NCBI GenBank assembly: GCA_003224785.1
Contig: QHZV01000187.1
Location: forward strand, 1 to 8,997
Source: Acidobacteriota bacterium
Lineage (GTDB): Bacteria; Acidobacteriota; Terriglobia; Terriglobales; Acidobacteriaceae
Direction of reading: 5' to 3'
Length of the DNA stretch: 8,997 nt
Numbering within the stretch: position 1 is the stretch's first letter; every line of letters starts with the position of its first letter. Below the pieces are notes generated by a model that was not told the DNA's origin, searched no databases, and saw nothing but the letters and a program-made list of their open reading frames with translations. The position numbers and the translations under genes were made by a program. Shown piece after piece: positions 1-6,951 of this stretch.

Positions 1-988
1 AGCCGGTTGGTTCGCAATTCTCGCGACCGGTGTAGACAATCTGACCATCGATAACTTGAAAATTGACACAAACCGCGATGGCATGGACATTGACTGCTGC
101 CGCAATGTGCGCGTCTCGAACTGCACCGTGAACTCGCCCTGGGATGACGCCATTTGCCCCAAGAGTTCGTTCGCTCTAGGCTACGCGCGCGTCACCGAAA
201 ATGTCACCGTCAGCAACTGCTACGTGACTGGCGGATATCAGCTGGGAACATTGCTCGACGGCACCTTCAAGCGGTTGGGGCCGGAGTTCAAGCAGCCCAT
301 TGGACGGATCAAATTTGGCACGGAATCCAATGGCGGCTTCAGAAACATCACCATCTCGAATTGCGTTTTTGAAAGCTGCCGTGGCTTCGCGCTTGAGACG
401 GTGGATGGAGCTGTCTGTGAAGAGATCACCTTCACCGGTATCACAATGCGCGACATCCGAAATTCACCGCTGTTTTTGCGTCTGGGGACCCGAATGCGCG
501 GCCCGAAGGGAATTCCGGTGGGAAGCCTGAAGCGCGTGCTCATCAACAACGTGGTCAGCTCGGGTGCGCTGCCCGAGCTTTGCTCGATTGTGAGCGGCAT
601 CCCCGGTCATCGCATCGAAGACGTCAAAATCAGCGATGTTTACCTGCACCAGCTTGGCGGTGGGACGACCGCAATGGCAGAATTGAATCCTCTCGAAAAA
701 GAGAGCGACTACCCCGAGCCTTGCATGTTCGGAGGCCTCCCCGCCACCGGCTTGTTTCTGCGGCACGTCAAAAATATCGAGATGTCGAATGTAGAGATCG
801 CCATCGAGCATCCGGATGCGAGGCCCGCGTTCTGGCTCCACGACGTAGAAGGCGGCGATTTCTTTCGCGTCAAAACACCAAGAGGGTCACGCGCATTCGC
901 GATGCGCAATGTGCACGAATTCCGCGTCTTCGGCAGCCGGAACATCAAGGACACGGCCGTGGAGCAGATCGCAAATCAAGTCCTGTGA
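1..988 (+). CDS. Glycoside hydrolase family 28 (polygalacturonase-type), 3' part
   Basis: The gene enters from the left edge; its reading frame is open from base 2 and ends with TGA at 986-988, so about 328 C-terminal residues are seen. The product is a right-handed beta-helix glycosidase of the pectin-degrading GH28 family, expected to hydrolyse galacturonosyl linkages outside the cytoplasm. Visible support: repeated helix-coil phrases of the type NxTIxNxxI, the NRDGMDID block (about 71-94, equivalent to the NTD motif), the DD pair at 143-148 in WDDAICPKSS, and the GRIKFGTESNGG block (about 302-337, the family's RIK motif). These supply the expected catalytic aspartates and substrate-binding Arg/Lys. 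The usual GHG loop is not obvious; TGGYQLGTLLDG occupies that area, which suggests a divergent subfamily. The first ATG in the window (56) lies inside the protein and is not a start. The signal peptide would be upstream. The exact substrate (homogalacturonan or rhamnogalacturonan) is undetermined. Confidence 0.88.
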   Translation, partial: AGWFAILATGVDNLTIDNLKIDTNRDGMDIDCCRNVRVSNCTVNSPWDDAICPKSSFALGYARVTENVTVSNCYVTGGYQLGTLLDGTFKRLGPEFKQPIGRIKFGTESNGGFRNITISNCVFESCRGFALETVDGAVCEEITFTGITMRDIRNSPLFLRLGTRMRGPKGIPVGSLKRVLINNVVSSGALPELCSIVSGIPGHRIEDVKISDVYLHQLGGGTTAMAELNPLEKESDYPEPCMFGGLPATGLFLRHVKNIEMSNVEIAIEHPDARPAFWLHDVEGGDFFRVKTPRGSRAFAMRNVHEFRVFGSRNIKDTAVEQIANQVL

Positions 989-2004
989 GCTAACAGGCTG
1001 GCTGGCGACTCCCATCTTCCTGACTCTGCCGAGCGAAAAATCGCTTCAATCACCGCCATGTTCTTAATCGCGTCTTCCAGAGGTACCGGAACCTCGCCGT
1101 TTTCCCTTATCGCCCTTGAAAAAATGTCACCTTGGACGGTGTACTGATCGCAAGTGGAAACGCTCTGCACACTCACGTTCTCCCCAAAAAGGTTGCCGCC
1201 ATCATCAATGAAGATGCGGCAAGGACGATCATTCGGCGCATTGAATGGAATTTCGATTTCGATTCGGCCTTTAGTTCCCAGGAAATGCGTGCGTTGATAC
1301 GGCACTAGCTGCGTGCTGCACGTGAATATCGCCTGGCCCGAAGGGAACTCGAGAATGGCAGACGCCAGCCGATCAGTTTTCATGTCCGGATCGCGTTCAA
1401 ATGCCGCGACTACCCGCGTCGGCTCTTCCCCAAAAATGAAGCGCGAAGTCGTAACTGGATAGCAGCCGATGTCCATCAGCGTGCCGCCACCGATTTCAAG
1501 AATATTTCGTATGTTCTTGGGATCGCGATTGAAATAGCTGAACACGCCGACAATCGAACGCAGCTCCCCAATCCGGCCAGAAGAAATCAGTTCACGCGTG
1601 TGCAGCCATTGCGGGTGCGTGCGCACCATGAAGGCCTCGCCGATCTTGACGCCAGTGCGATCACGCGCCGCAATCAGCTGCTGCGCTTCAGCAACACTCA
1701 TGCTGAGCGGCTTCTCGCACAGGACATGTTTGCCCGCTTCAGCTGCCTTTACCGACCAGGGAACGTGCATGTGATTAGGAAGCGGATTGTAAATCGCCTC
1801 GATTTGCGGATCGGCCAATAATTCCTCATAGCTCCCGTACGCTCTAGGAATCCCGAGTTCCTTCGCGCTCTTATCCGCCTTGCTCTTGTCCCGTGAAGCG
1901 ATTGCGGCGACCTCGCTCCACTCGCCTTTCTGCATTGCGGGGATTGCTTTCGTGAGAGCGAAATGCGCGGTGCTCAGAACTCCCCAGCGGACCTTGTTTG
2001 GCAT
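976..2004 (-). CDS. Gfo/Idh/MocA family NAD(P)-dependent oxidoreductase
   Basis: A 342-residue protein of normal length for the family. The N-terminal Rossmann domain (about 1-120) starts WGVLSTAHFA in place of a textbook GxGxxG, and carries the YNPLPNHMH strand (71-80) and the cofactor-binding CEKP motif with Lys98. The C-terminal alpha/beta domain has GGGTLMDIGCYP (172-183), which holds the family's conserved Asp (178). I chose the ATG at 2002-2004 because a good ribosome binding site, AAGGGAG, lies four bases upstream (2009-2015 on this strand) and the Rossmann strand begins immediately; an upstream extension to 2115 adds residues that look non-coding. Resemblance is closest to the xylose/glucose-fructose dehydrogenase branch, but the substrate cannot be read from the sequence. 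Its position beside pectinase genes suggests oxidation of a sugar or uronic acid from pectin side chains. Its 3' end overlaps the GH28 gene tail-to-tail by 13 bp. Confidence 0.9.
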   Translation of the reverse strand: MPNKVRWGVLSTAHFALTKAIPAMQKGEWSEVAAIASRDKSKADKSAKELGIPRAYGSYEELLADPQIEAIYNPLPNHMHVPWSVKAAEAGKHVLCEKPLSMSVAEAQQLIAARDRTGVKIGEAFMVRTHPQWLHTRELISSGRIGELRSIVGVFSYFNRDPKNIRNILEIGGGTLMDIGCYPVTTSRFIFGEEPTRVVAAFERDPDMKTDRLASAILEFPSGQAIFTCSTQLVPYQRTHFLGTKGRIEIEIPFNAPNDRPCRIFIDDGGNLFGENVSVQSVSTCDQYTVQGDIFSRAIRENGEVPVPLEDAIKNMAVIEAIFRSAESGRWESPASLLAHRT

Positions 2005-2125
2005 GCGTCTCCCTTGTTGAGGCATTAGCCGTAAAGCGGAATAATAGTGCAGCCCACGGTCTGAGGCCTGGGGACGTTTCGTCAGCATCAAACTTCGAAG
2101 GGGCGAAAAAAGCACATCCTGCCGC

Positions 2126-2554
2126 TCACTTCAACTTTGTTTCACCTGTAATCGGCACGCGCAGCTCTGGAATTCTGAACGCGCGCTGATCTTCCGACGG
2201 ATGATTCACCTTCGATGTCCGCCCAATTGCCTGCATCTTCTCCCGCGCCTCTGTCCACTCCGGTGGTTGTTGCGAATCTTGTGTCCAATGTACAAGCGCT
2301 GCTTCGTCGCACCACTCGAGCAGCTTCGGCATCACTCCGCGGTGGACCCCTGACATCATATAACCCCGCATTGATTCTTCGGACGTCCATACCGTCCGTG
2401 TCCAGAACGCCCATTGTGGTTGACGCAGCAGCGAGACCGAAAGATTTCCCTGCGTCGATCTTGCCTGCTGTGCAGCGCGAAATGACTGAATGACAAACAT
2501 TGGCAAAAAGCGCCACGAACGGACCCTCAGTCGGGTAATGGAAACAAGAGGCAT
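2126..2554 (-). CDS. Small DUF3291-like protein (ABM-type fold candidate)
   Basis: A 142-residue soluble protein without signal peptide or membrane segments. From memory it matches a family of about 140 residues usually annotated as DUF3291 or antibiotic-biosynthesis-monooxygenase-like. The recognisable blocks are the opening MPLVSITRLRVRSWRFLP, then FWTRTVWTSEESMRGYM (about 50-66), SGVHRGVMPKLLEWCDEAA (about 68-86) and a C-terminal SKVNHPSEDQRAF stretch. The aromatic/His pattern in the middle fits a ferredoxin-like alpha+beta barrel, but no enzyme activity is established. The ATG at 2552-2554 is chosen because the family begins with this same phrase, although no clear Shine-Dalgarno sequence precedes it. 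It sits 49 bp downstream of the GH105 stop and 121 bp upstream of the oxidoreductase start, on the same strand, so it could be co-transcribed. A link to sugar breakdown is not evident, and an overlapping 142-codon frame in the same place (2142-2570) is a shadow. Confidence 0.72.
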   Translation of the reverse strand: MPLVSITRLRVRSWRFLPMFVIQSFRAAQQARSTQGNLSVSLLRQPQWAFWTRTVWTSEESMRGYMMSGVHRGVMPKLLEWCDEAALVHWTQDSQQPPEWTEAREKMQAIGRTSKVNHPSEDQRAFRIPELRVPITGETKLK

Positions 2555-2603
2555 CTTGAAATATTAGCAAAGCGGAAAGACTGAAATTTGCCAGAGAACT
2601 TAT

Positions 2604-3698
2604 TCACCGCAGGAATGCCGAAGCGCTCCACAGTATTGGCGCCTGCCCGTGCAGGTCACCAGCATTACGCTTGCGGTCCAGATAGTACTGCAGGTTGTTG
2701 TTCTTGCCCGTGCCCTCGCAAACGTCGCGAATGTCCCCATTCGGCTCAACATAACTGATCACTCCAAGCCAACCTTTGCGCGCTGCTGGCGCATATGTCT
2801 TTTTGTCGAGCCAGCCGTTCTTCACGCCGGTAATCATTGCGAACGTAAACATTCCCGTGGAGGACGTCTCCGGCCACGCTTCGGGATGATCTATGAGTTG
2901 CCGCCACATGCCATCAGCTCCCTGATATTTCAATAGCGCAGCCATCATTTTTTTATATCCCTCCATGATGCGCGCCCGCCGCGGATGATTGCGAGGTAGC
3001 GAGCGAAGTAGTTCGCTCATCCCAGCAGCGACCCAGCCATTGCCTCTTCCCCAGATAAACGGTGCGTCTGGCGCATGATAAAAAAGTCCGTTCGGCTGTT
3101 GCAGCTTGTCGAGATAGGCAGACATTTCTAGCGCTGCGCGATCGAGGTACTTCGAATCGCCGGTAGCGCGATAGGCCTGCACCTCAACCAGCGTAATCAT
3201 GTACATGTCGTCAATCCAGAAGCGCGTCTGGTTGGTGAGCCCGTCAGATGTCGGATTTGTCCACTGTTCATCGGCCAACTTACGTCCAAGATCGAGGTAA
3301 ACCGATTGCTTCGTTTGAATATAGATTTCCAGTGGCACTGCGCCAAAGACTGTCAGATCAACATGGGTTGGCTGCGGCACTAGCTTCGCATCTTGATTCA
3401 AGAGAGGTTCAAACCGCTGGATCAGGCGCGAACTGAGGTCTTTGTCTCCGCTCAAATGCGCGAAGGTCAGCGCCCCATACCACGTCACCGACTCTGGATA
3501 AGTTATGAACGGCTGATTGACCTGGGATAATAAATGCGGCGTGTTCAGAAACCGTACGGTGACTCGCTTCCCAATCTCCTGCGGAGACGTGCCCGCCGGC
3601 CACTTGCGGAATTCTTTCGGCTGCGAGCCTGAAGCTGGGTAAAGAGCCGTCGAAAATGCCAGCAAGAAAGCGATAGTCTGAATCTTTCCTTGGCGCAT
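2604..3698 (-). CDS. Exported GH105/GH88 unsaturated galacturonyl (rhamnogalacturonyl) hydrolase
   Basis: A 364-residue member of the YteR/RhiN-type hydrolases, which remove the 4,5-unsaturated uronic acid from the non-reducing end of pectin-lyase products. The N-terminus MRQGKIQTIAFLLAFSTALYP is a typical signal peptide (basic start, hydrophobic core to about residue 20, likely cut near ASGS), so a periplasmic location is inferred. The (alpha/alpha)6-barrel motifs are present: VDLTVFGAVP with Asp114, FWIDDMYM with Asp163/164 (the expected catalytic acid region), the Gly-Leu-Phe-Tyr-His segment ending at His208, and WGRGNGW at 216-222. The start at 3698 is supported by GAGGAG (3703-3708) four bases upstream. 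An in-frame start at 3752 would add an arginine-rich extension ahead of the signal peptide and overlap the -10 region, so it is rejected. It heads the minus-strand group and is divergent from the uronate transporter. Confidence 0.9.
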   Translation of the reverse strand: MRQGKIQTIAFLLAFSTALYPASGSQPKEFRKWPAGTSPQEIGKRVTVRFLNTPHLLSQVNQPFITYPESVTWYGALTFAHLSGDKDLSSRLIQRFEPLLNQDAKLVPQPTHVDLTVFGAVPLEIYIQTKQSVYLDLGRKLADEQWTNPTSDGLTNQTRFWIDDMYMITLVEVQAYRATGDSKYLDRAALEMSAYLDKLQQPNGLFYHAPDAPFIWGRGNGWVAAGMSELLRSLPRNHPRRARIMEGYKKMMAALLKYQGADGMWRQLIDHPEAWPETSSTGMFTFAMITGVKNGWLDKKTYAPAARKGWLGVISYVEPNGDIRDVCEGTGKNNNLQYYLDRKRNAGDLHGQAPILWSASAFLR

Positions 3699-3750
3699 AT
3701 CTCTCCTCGCGAAGCGTGCGACGCGCACTATTCCTGCCAAACGGCTTTCC

Positions 3751-3775
3751 ATTATCTTGCCTGGTCGTAGATAAT
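3751..3775. promoter_or_regulatory. Inverted repeat ATTATCT-N11-AGATAAT, candidate operator
   Basis: A perfect 7-bp inverted repeat with arms at 3751-3757 and 3769-3775 and an 11-bp spacer, placing the two half-sites 18 bp apart centre to centre. It lies in the only intergenic space between the divergent GH105 group and the transporter-kinase-aldolase group. The arms coincide with -10-like boxes reading in opposite directions, so the symmetry may reflect two back-to-back promoters, a dimeric repressor site, or both. No regulator gene of an obvious uronate-responsive family lies in the window. Confidence 0.4.
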
Positions 3776-3778
3776 CAA
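3751..3778 (-). promoter_or_regulatory. Candidate sigma70-type promoter for the GH105 gene
   Basis: On the minus strand a GATAAT -10 box (3751-3756) lies 16 bp from a TTGATT -35 box (3773-3778). The -10 matches the consensus at five of six bases and the -35 at four of six. Transcription would start near 3744, giving a leader of about 46 nt before the ATG at 3698. On the plus strand another GATAAT (3770-3775) overlaps this -35 box and could serve the divergent transporter, but I find no good -35 for it. Confidence 0.45.
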
Positions 3779-3799
3779 CGATTCCGCCGTCGGCACCCC

Positions 3800-5122
3800 A
3801 TGAATTCTATGCGAGAGCCCGAGACGTTCGCCACCGGACAATCGAATTCAGCCTCGCCGAGCGCGATTGGAAGATTTCGCTGGGTCATCTGCGCCGTCCT
3901 ATTGCTAGGCGTCACTAAAAACTACATGGACCGTCAGGTGATCGCCATCCTGAAGGGAACGTTGCAGCACGATCTGGGCTGGAGCGAGATTGATTATGGC
4001 AATCTGGTTTTTACCTTTCAACTCGCATACGCTGCAGGCCTGCTGTTAGTCGGTCGCCTGATCGACCTTGTCGGGACTCGACTAGGCTATGCGATCTCAA
4101 TGGTCGCATGGAGCCTGGCTTCAATGGCGCACGGCGCAGCGAGTTCGATGCAGGGATTTCTCGCCGTGCGCTTCGCGCTCGGTTTTGGAGAGGCAGGCGT
4201 TTTCCCTGCCAGCATCAAAGCTGTCGCGGAGTGGTTTCCAAAAAAAGAACGCGCGCTGGCTACTGGGATCTTTAACGCGGGCACCAATCTCGGCGCGATC
4301 CTGGCTCCATTTCTTGTGCGCTGGATCAACGCGCGATGGGGGTGGAGATCGTCGTTCTTTGTCGTCGGGGGGCTAGGGTTCGTTTGGGTTCTGCTTTGGG
4401 TAGCCGTGTATCGCCGGCCGGAGGAGCACTCGCGCTGCTCCGCTGACGAGCTTGCATACATTCGCAGCGATCCGTCCGAGATCCAGAAAAAGATCGCGTG
4501 GCGGTTACTGCTTCCGCATCGCCAAACATGGGCTTTCGTCCTGGGAAAATTCCTCACGGATCCGATCTGGTGGTTTTATCTTTTCTGGGTCCCGGACTTT
4601 CTGCAGCGGCAGCATGGGCTCGCGCTGGCGCAAATTAGTTGGCCCATCGCGGTCATCTACGTGATTGCAGATGTTGGTAGTGTCGCCGGCGGCTGGTTCT
4701 CATCCGCCCTGATTCGGCACGGCAAGAGCATAAATTTTTCCAGAAAAGTAGCTATGCTCGCGTGCGCGGTCAGCGTTTTGCCGATTGTTCTTGCGCCGCG
4801 CCTTGCCTCTACGTGGAGCGCGATCTTCGTCATCGGGCTTGCGGCAGCCGCGCACCAGGGTTTCTCCGCTAATATCTTTACTTTGACTTCTGACATGTTC
4901 CCGGCAAAAGCCGTGGGTTCGGTTGTCGGTCTCGGTGGCATGGCCGGCGCGGTTGGCGGAATGCTCATTGCAAAATTCGTCGCGCACGTTTTACAGTTGA
5001 CCGGCAGTTATGCCATTCCGTTTGCCACTGCCAGTTCCGCATACCTAATCGCACTAGCAATCATTCATGCGCTCGCGCCACGCTTGGAGCCTGTGCATTT
5101 AGACTTCTCTGGAGGTCAATAG
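3800..5122 (+). CDS. MFS transporter, hexuronate (ExuT-like, ACS family) type
   Basis: A 440-residue major facilitator protein with about twelve hydrophobic segments, the length usual for the anion:cation symporter branch. Characteristic phrases are NYMDRQ in the first membrane helix (41-46), the loop GRLIDLVGTRLG (85-96), RFALGFGEAGVFPA (124-137) and WFPKKERALATG with NAGTNLGA (145-166), which together resemble the hexuronate/galactonate transporters. It probably imports galacturonate or a related acid sugar across the inner membrane with protons. The start is uncertain: ATG at 3800 or 3809 both fit, neither has a clear Shine-Dalgarno sequence. The longer frame from 3716 would cross the divergent promoter region and add 28 implausible residues. 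It is followed after 10 bp by the sugar kinase, so it leads a three-gene group ending in KDPG aldolase, which supports uronate as substrate. Substrate assignment rests on family resemblance and neighbours. Confidence 0.85.
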   Translation: MNSMREPETFATGQSNSASPSAIGRFRWVICAVLLLGVTKNYMDRQVIAILKGTLQHDLGWSEIDYGNLVFTFQLAYAAGLLLVGRLIDLVGTRLGYAISMVAWSLASMAHGAASSMQGFLAVRFALGFGEAGVFPASIKAVAEWFPKKERALATGIFNAGTNLGAILAPFLVRWINARWGWRSSFFVVGGLGFVWVLLWVAVYRRPEEHSRCSADELAYIRSDPSEIQKKIAWRLLLPHRQTWAFVLGKFLTDPIWWFYLFWVPDFLQRQHGLALAQISWPIAVIYVIADVGSVAGGWFSSALIRHGKSINFSRKVAMLACAVSVLPIVLAPRLASTWSAIFVIGLAAAAHQGFSANIFTLTSDMFPAKAVGSVVGLGGMAGAVGGMLIAKFVAHVLQLTGSYAIPFATASSAYLIALAIIHALAPRLEPVHLDFSGGQ

Positions 5123-5132
5123 ACTAGGAAAC

Positions 5133-6158
5133 ATGCCGCTGAAAATCAAATCTAAAGACCAGTGCCGCTGGGACGAGCTCAGTCTCGGCGAAGTCATGCT
5201 GCGTTTCGATCCCGGCGATCATCGCATCGCGACCACGCGCAGATTCGAAGTATTCGAGGGTGGCGGTGAGTACAACGTTGCCCGAGGGCTCAAGCGCTGC
5301 TTCGGTCTAGACACAGCACACGTCACCGCTCTGGCCGACAATCCTGTTGGCCGCCTCGTCGAAGATCTCATGTACCAGGGTGGCGTGCATCAACTGGTCC
5401 GATGGGTCCCGGACGATGGCGTGGGTCGCACCGTCCGGAACGGCCTCAACTTTGTTGAGCGCGGTTTCGGCATCCGCGCCGCGCTCGGGTGTTCAGACCG
5501 CGGTCACACTGCAATCTCTCAGCTGAAGCCCGACGATTTCGACTGGGAAGAGATTTTTGGAAAACAGGGCGTCCGCTGGTTTCACGCCGGCGGGATTTTT
5601 TGCGCGCTCTCGGAAGGGACACCTGAAGTTGCTGCCGCTGCAATGAAAGCCGCCCGCAAGCACGGCACAATTGTCTCCTACGATCTGAATTATCGGGACT
5701 CTTTGTGGAAGTTCGGCAACGAAGAAGATTTTTCCGCCGCGCTCGGCTTCGAAATCACTGGAATGGACGAACACATCTCCAGCATCGAAGTGGAAGCCTT
5801 CAAACAAATGATCGAGCGGGTTGTCAAAGAGTTTCCCTTCCAGGTGGTTGCGACCACGTTGCGCAAGGCAAAGACCGCCACCGTGAATGACTGGGGCGCA
5901 ATCTGTTACGCGGACGGCGTGTTTTACGAAGCGAAGAATCGAGAGAATCTTGAGATCTATGATCGCGTAGGCGGCGGCGATTCTTTCGCCTCAGGCCTGA
6001 TCTATGGCTTCCTAAGTGGACAGGGGCCGCAATGGGCCGTGGAATGCGGCGCTGCACATGGAGCGCTTGCGATGACGACTCCCGGCGACACCACAATGGT
6101 TACCCTAAAAGAAGTAATGCAATTAATGAAAGGTTCAGGCGCAAGGATCGCGCGATAA
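5133..6158 (+). CDS. kdgK: PfkB-family sugar kinase, probable 2-keto-3-deoxygluconate kinase, apparent internal deletion
   Basis: A 341-residue ribokinase-fold protein expected to phosphorylate KDG to KDPG with ATP in the cytoplasm. The N-terminal substrate motif GGGEYNVA (43-50) and the C-terminal PfkB signature GGGDSFASG with catalytic base Asp283 are intact. The DLNYR strand (184-188), typical of KDG kinases, is also present. The oddity is what follows: DLNYRDSLWK runs straight into FGNEEDF (residues 193/194, bases 5709-5714). In relatives I remember, roughly 20 residues forming a helix and a strand lie between these blocks, so the Rossmann-like core seems shortened although the frame is kept. 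Activity may therefore be impaired. The ATG at 5133 has AGGA three bases upstream; a stronger GGAGG lies at 5111-5115 inside the end of the transporter gene. The placement directly before KDPG aldolase supports the KDG assignment over other PfkB sugars. Confidence 0.82.
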   Translation: MPLKIKSKDQCRWDELSLGEVMLRFDPGDHRIATTRRFEVFEGGGEYNVARGLKRCFGLDTAHVTALADNPVGRLVEDLMYQGGVHQLVRWVPDDGVGRTVRNGLNFVERGFGIRAALGCSDRGHTAISQLKPDDFDWEEIFGKQGVRWFHAGGIFCALSEGTPEVAAAAMKAARKHGTIVSYDLNYRDSLWKFGNEEDFSAALGFEITGMDEHISSIEVEAFKQMIERVVKEFPFQVVATTLRKAKTATVNDWGAICYADGVFYEAKNRENLEIYDRVGGGDSFASGLIYGFLSGQGPQWAVECGAAHGALAMTTPGDTTMVTLKEVMQLMKGSGARIAR

Positions 6159-6213
6159 AGCCCGACAGTACGAGAGCAGCATTAGGCAGAAACGTTTTTT
6201 CTCAAACCGTTTT

Positions 6214-6246
6214 CTCTGCGATCTCTGCGTCCTCTGCCGTTAGAGG
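6214..6246 (+). repeat. Three tandem CTCTGCG-type 9-mers and hairpin in the eda leader
   Basis: The spacer between kinase and aldolase (6159-6257) contains CTCTGCGAT (6214-6222), CTCTGCGTC (6223-6231) and CTCTGCCGT (6232-6240). The last unit joins AGAGG, so CCTCT (6231-6235) can pair with AGAGG (6242-6246) across a six-base loop. AGAGG is also the best ribosome binding site for the ATG at 6258 (11 bases away). I recall similar CTCTGCG tracts from intergenic regions of other bacteria, but cannot verify copies elsewhere. A role in translation control is inference. Confidence 0.5.
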
Positions 6247-6257
6247 CTTTTGATCTT

Positions 6258-6923
6258 ATGACACAAGAAGAAATCCGCAAACGAATCCTCGACATCGGAA
6301 TCGTTCCAATCGTGCGCGCCTCCTCGGCAACCCAGGCGAGGCAGGCGGCGGAGGCCGTCTGCGCGGGCGGCATCCCGATCGTCGAAGTAACGATGACGGT
6401 CCCGGGCGCGATCGACGTCATCAAAGACCTAGTCAAAAGTTTAGGAGCAGACGTCGTTATCGGTGCTGGAACTGTGCTCGATGCCGAAGCCGCTCGTCGT
6501 TGCATTGACGCAGGAGCGGAGTTCATCGTAAGTCCTGGCTTCGATCCAGACACGGTCGCGCAGGCCCGGCGTCTTGGCAAGCTCATGATGGCGGGAGCGC
6601 TCACCCCAACCGAAATGATCGCTGCCTGGAGAGCCGGCAGCGACTTCGTAAAGGTTTTCCCGTGCGGGACCGTCGGCGGACCAAAATACATCAAGGCCCT
6701 CAAAGCCCCACTGCCTCAGATCTCCATGATTCCGACCGGCGGAGTGAACCTCGAAACCGCCGCGGAATTCATCCAAGCTGGAGCTGACGCCCTCGGCATA
6801 GGCGGCGAACTGGTGTTGCCCAGTGCCCTGAAATCCGGGGACATGAAATCGATCAGTGAAACCGCGCGCAAATTCCTCGCAATTGTCCGCGACGCCCGCA
6901 CCGCAAAAGGCGCCGACCTTTAG
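6258..6923 (+). CDS. eda: KDPG (2-dehydro-3-deoxyphosphogluconate) aldolase
   Basis: A 221-residue class I aldolase that splits KDPG into pyruvate and glyceraldehyde-3-phosphate; it also fits KDPGal or 4-hydroxy-2-oxoglutarate aldolase variants. The (beta/alpha)8 motifs are complete: IVPIVRA (15-21), VEVTMT with catalytic Glu43, GAGTVLD, a SPGFDPD loop, ALTPTEM, FVKVFP with the Schiff-base Lys132, and IPTGGV with Thr160 for carboxylate and phosphate binding. Length matches the family (about 210-220). The ATG at 6258 is preceded by AGAGG 11 bases upstream, within a possible hairpin. It lies 99 bp after the kinase on the same strand and completes the Entner-Doudoroff end of the uronate pathway. 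It converges on the Nudix gene with a 28-bp gap, where I see no strong terminator. Confidence 0.95.
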   Translation: MTQEEIRKRILDIGIVPIVRASSATQARQAAEAVCAGGIPIVEVTMTVPGAIDVIKDLVKSLGADVVIGAGTVLDAEAARRCIDAGAEFIVSPGFDPDTVAQARRLGKLMMAGALTPTEMIAAWRAGSDFVKVFPCGTVGGPKYIKALKAPLPQISMIPTGGVNLETAAEFIQAGADALGIGGELVLPSALKSGDMKSISETARKFLAIVRDARTAKGADL

Positions 6924-6951
6924 TCCATGTTCGAAGGCGTAGCCGCGAGTC

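Noticed and set aside
2100..2125. Possible terminator downstream of the DUF3291-like gene (T-run on the minus strand)
   Set aside because: The run of six T is present, but only a 3-bp stem can be drawn before it.
2142..2570. Second 142-codon open frame on the minus strand
   Set aside because: It overlaps the DUF3291-like gene almost completely in another frame, and its translation shows no recognisable family motif, whereas the 2126-2554 frame does.
3699..3752. Longer N-termini for GH105 (start 3752) and for the transporter (start 3716)
   Set aside because: They would make the two genes overlap and put Arg-rich sequence before a signal peptide; the start at 3698 has a good ribosome binding site, and the transporter reads plausibly from 3800 or 3809.
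5111..5115. Strong GGAGG as ribosome binding site for an earlier kinase start
   Set aside because: No start codon lies at a suitable distance; the kinase family opening MPLKIK fits the ATG at 5133.
6182..6703. 173-codon open frame antisense to the aldolase
   Set aside because: It is rich in Ser/Ala/Pro/Arg without any motif and lies over a fully conserved aldolase; a GC-rich shadow frame.
6924..6951. Terminator between converging aldolase and Nudix genes
   Set aside because: Only a weak, interrupted pairing (CCTT with AAGG) and no T-run was found.
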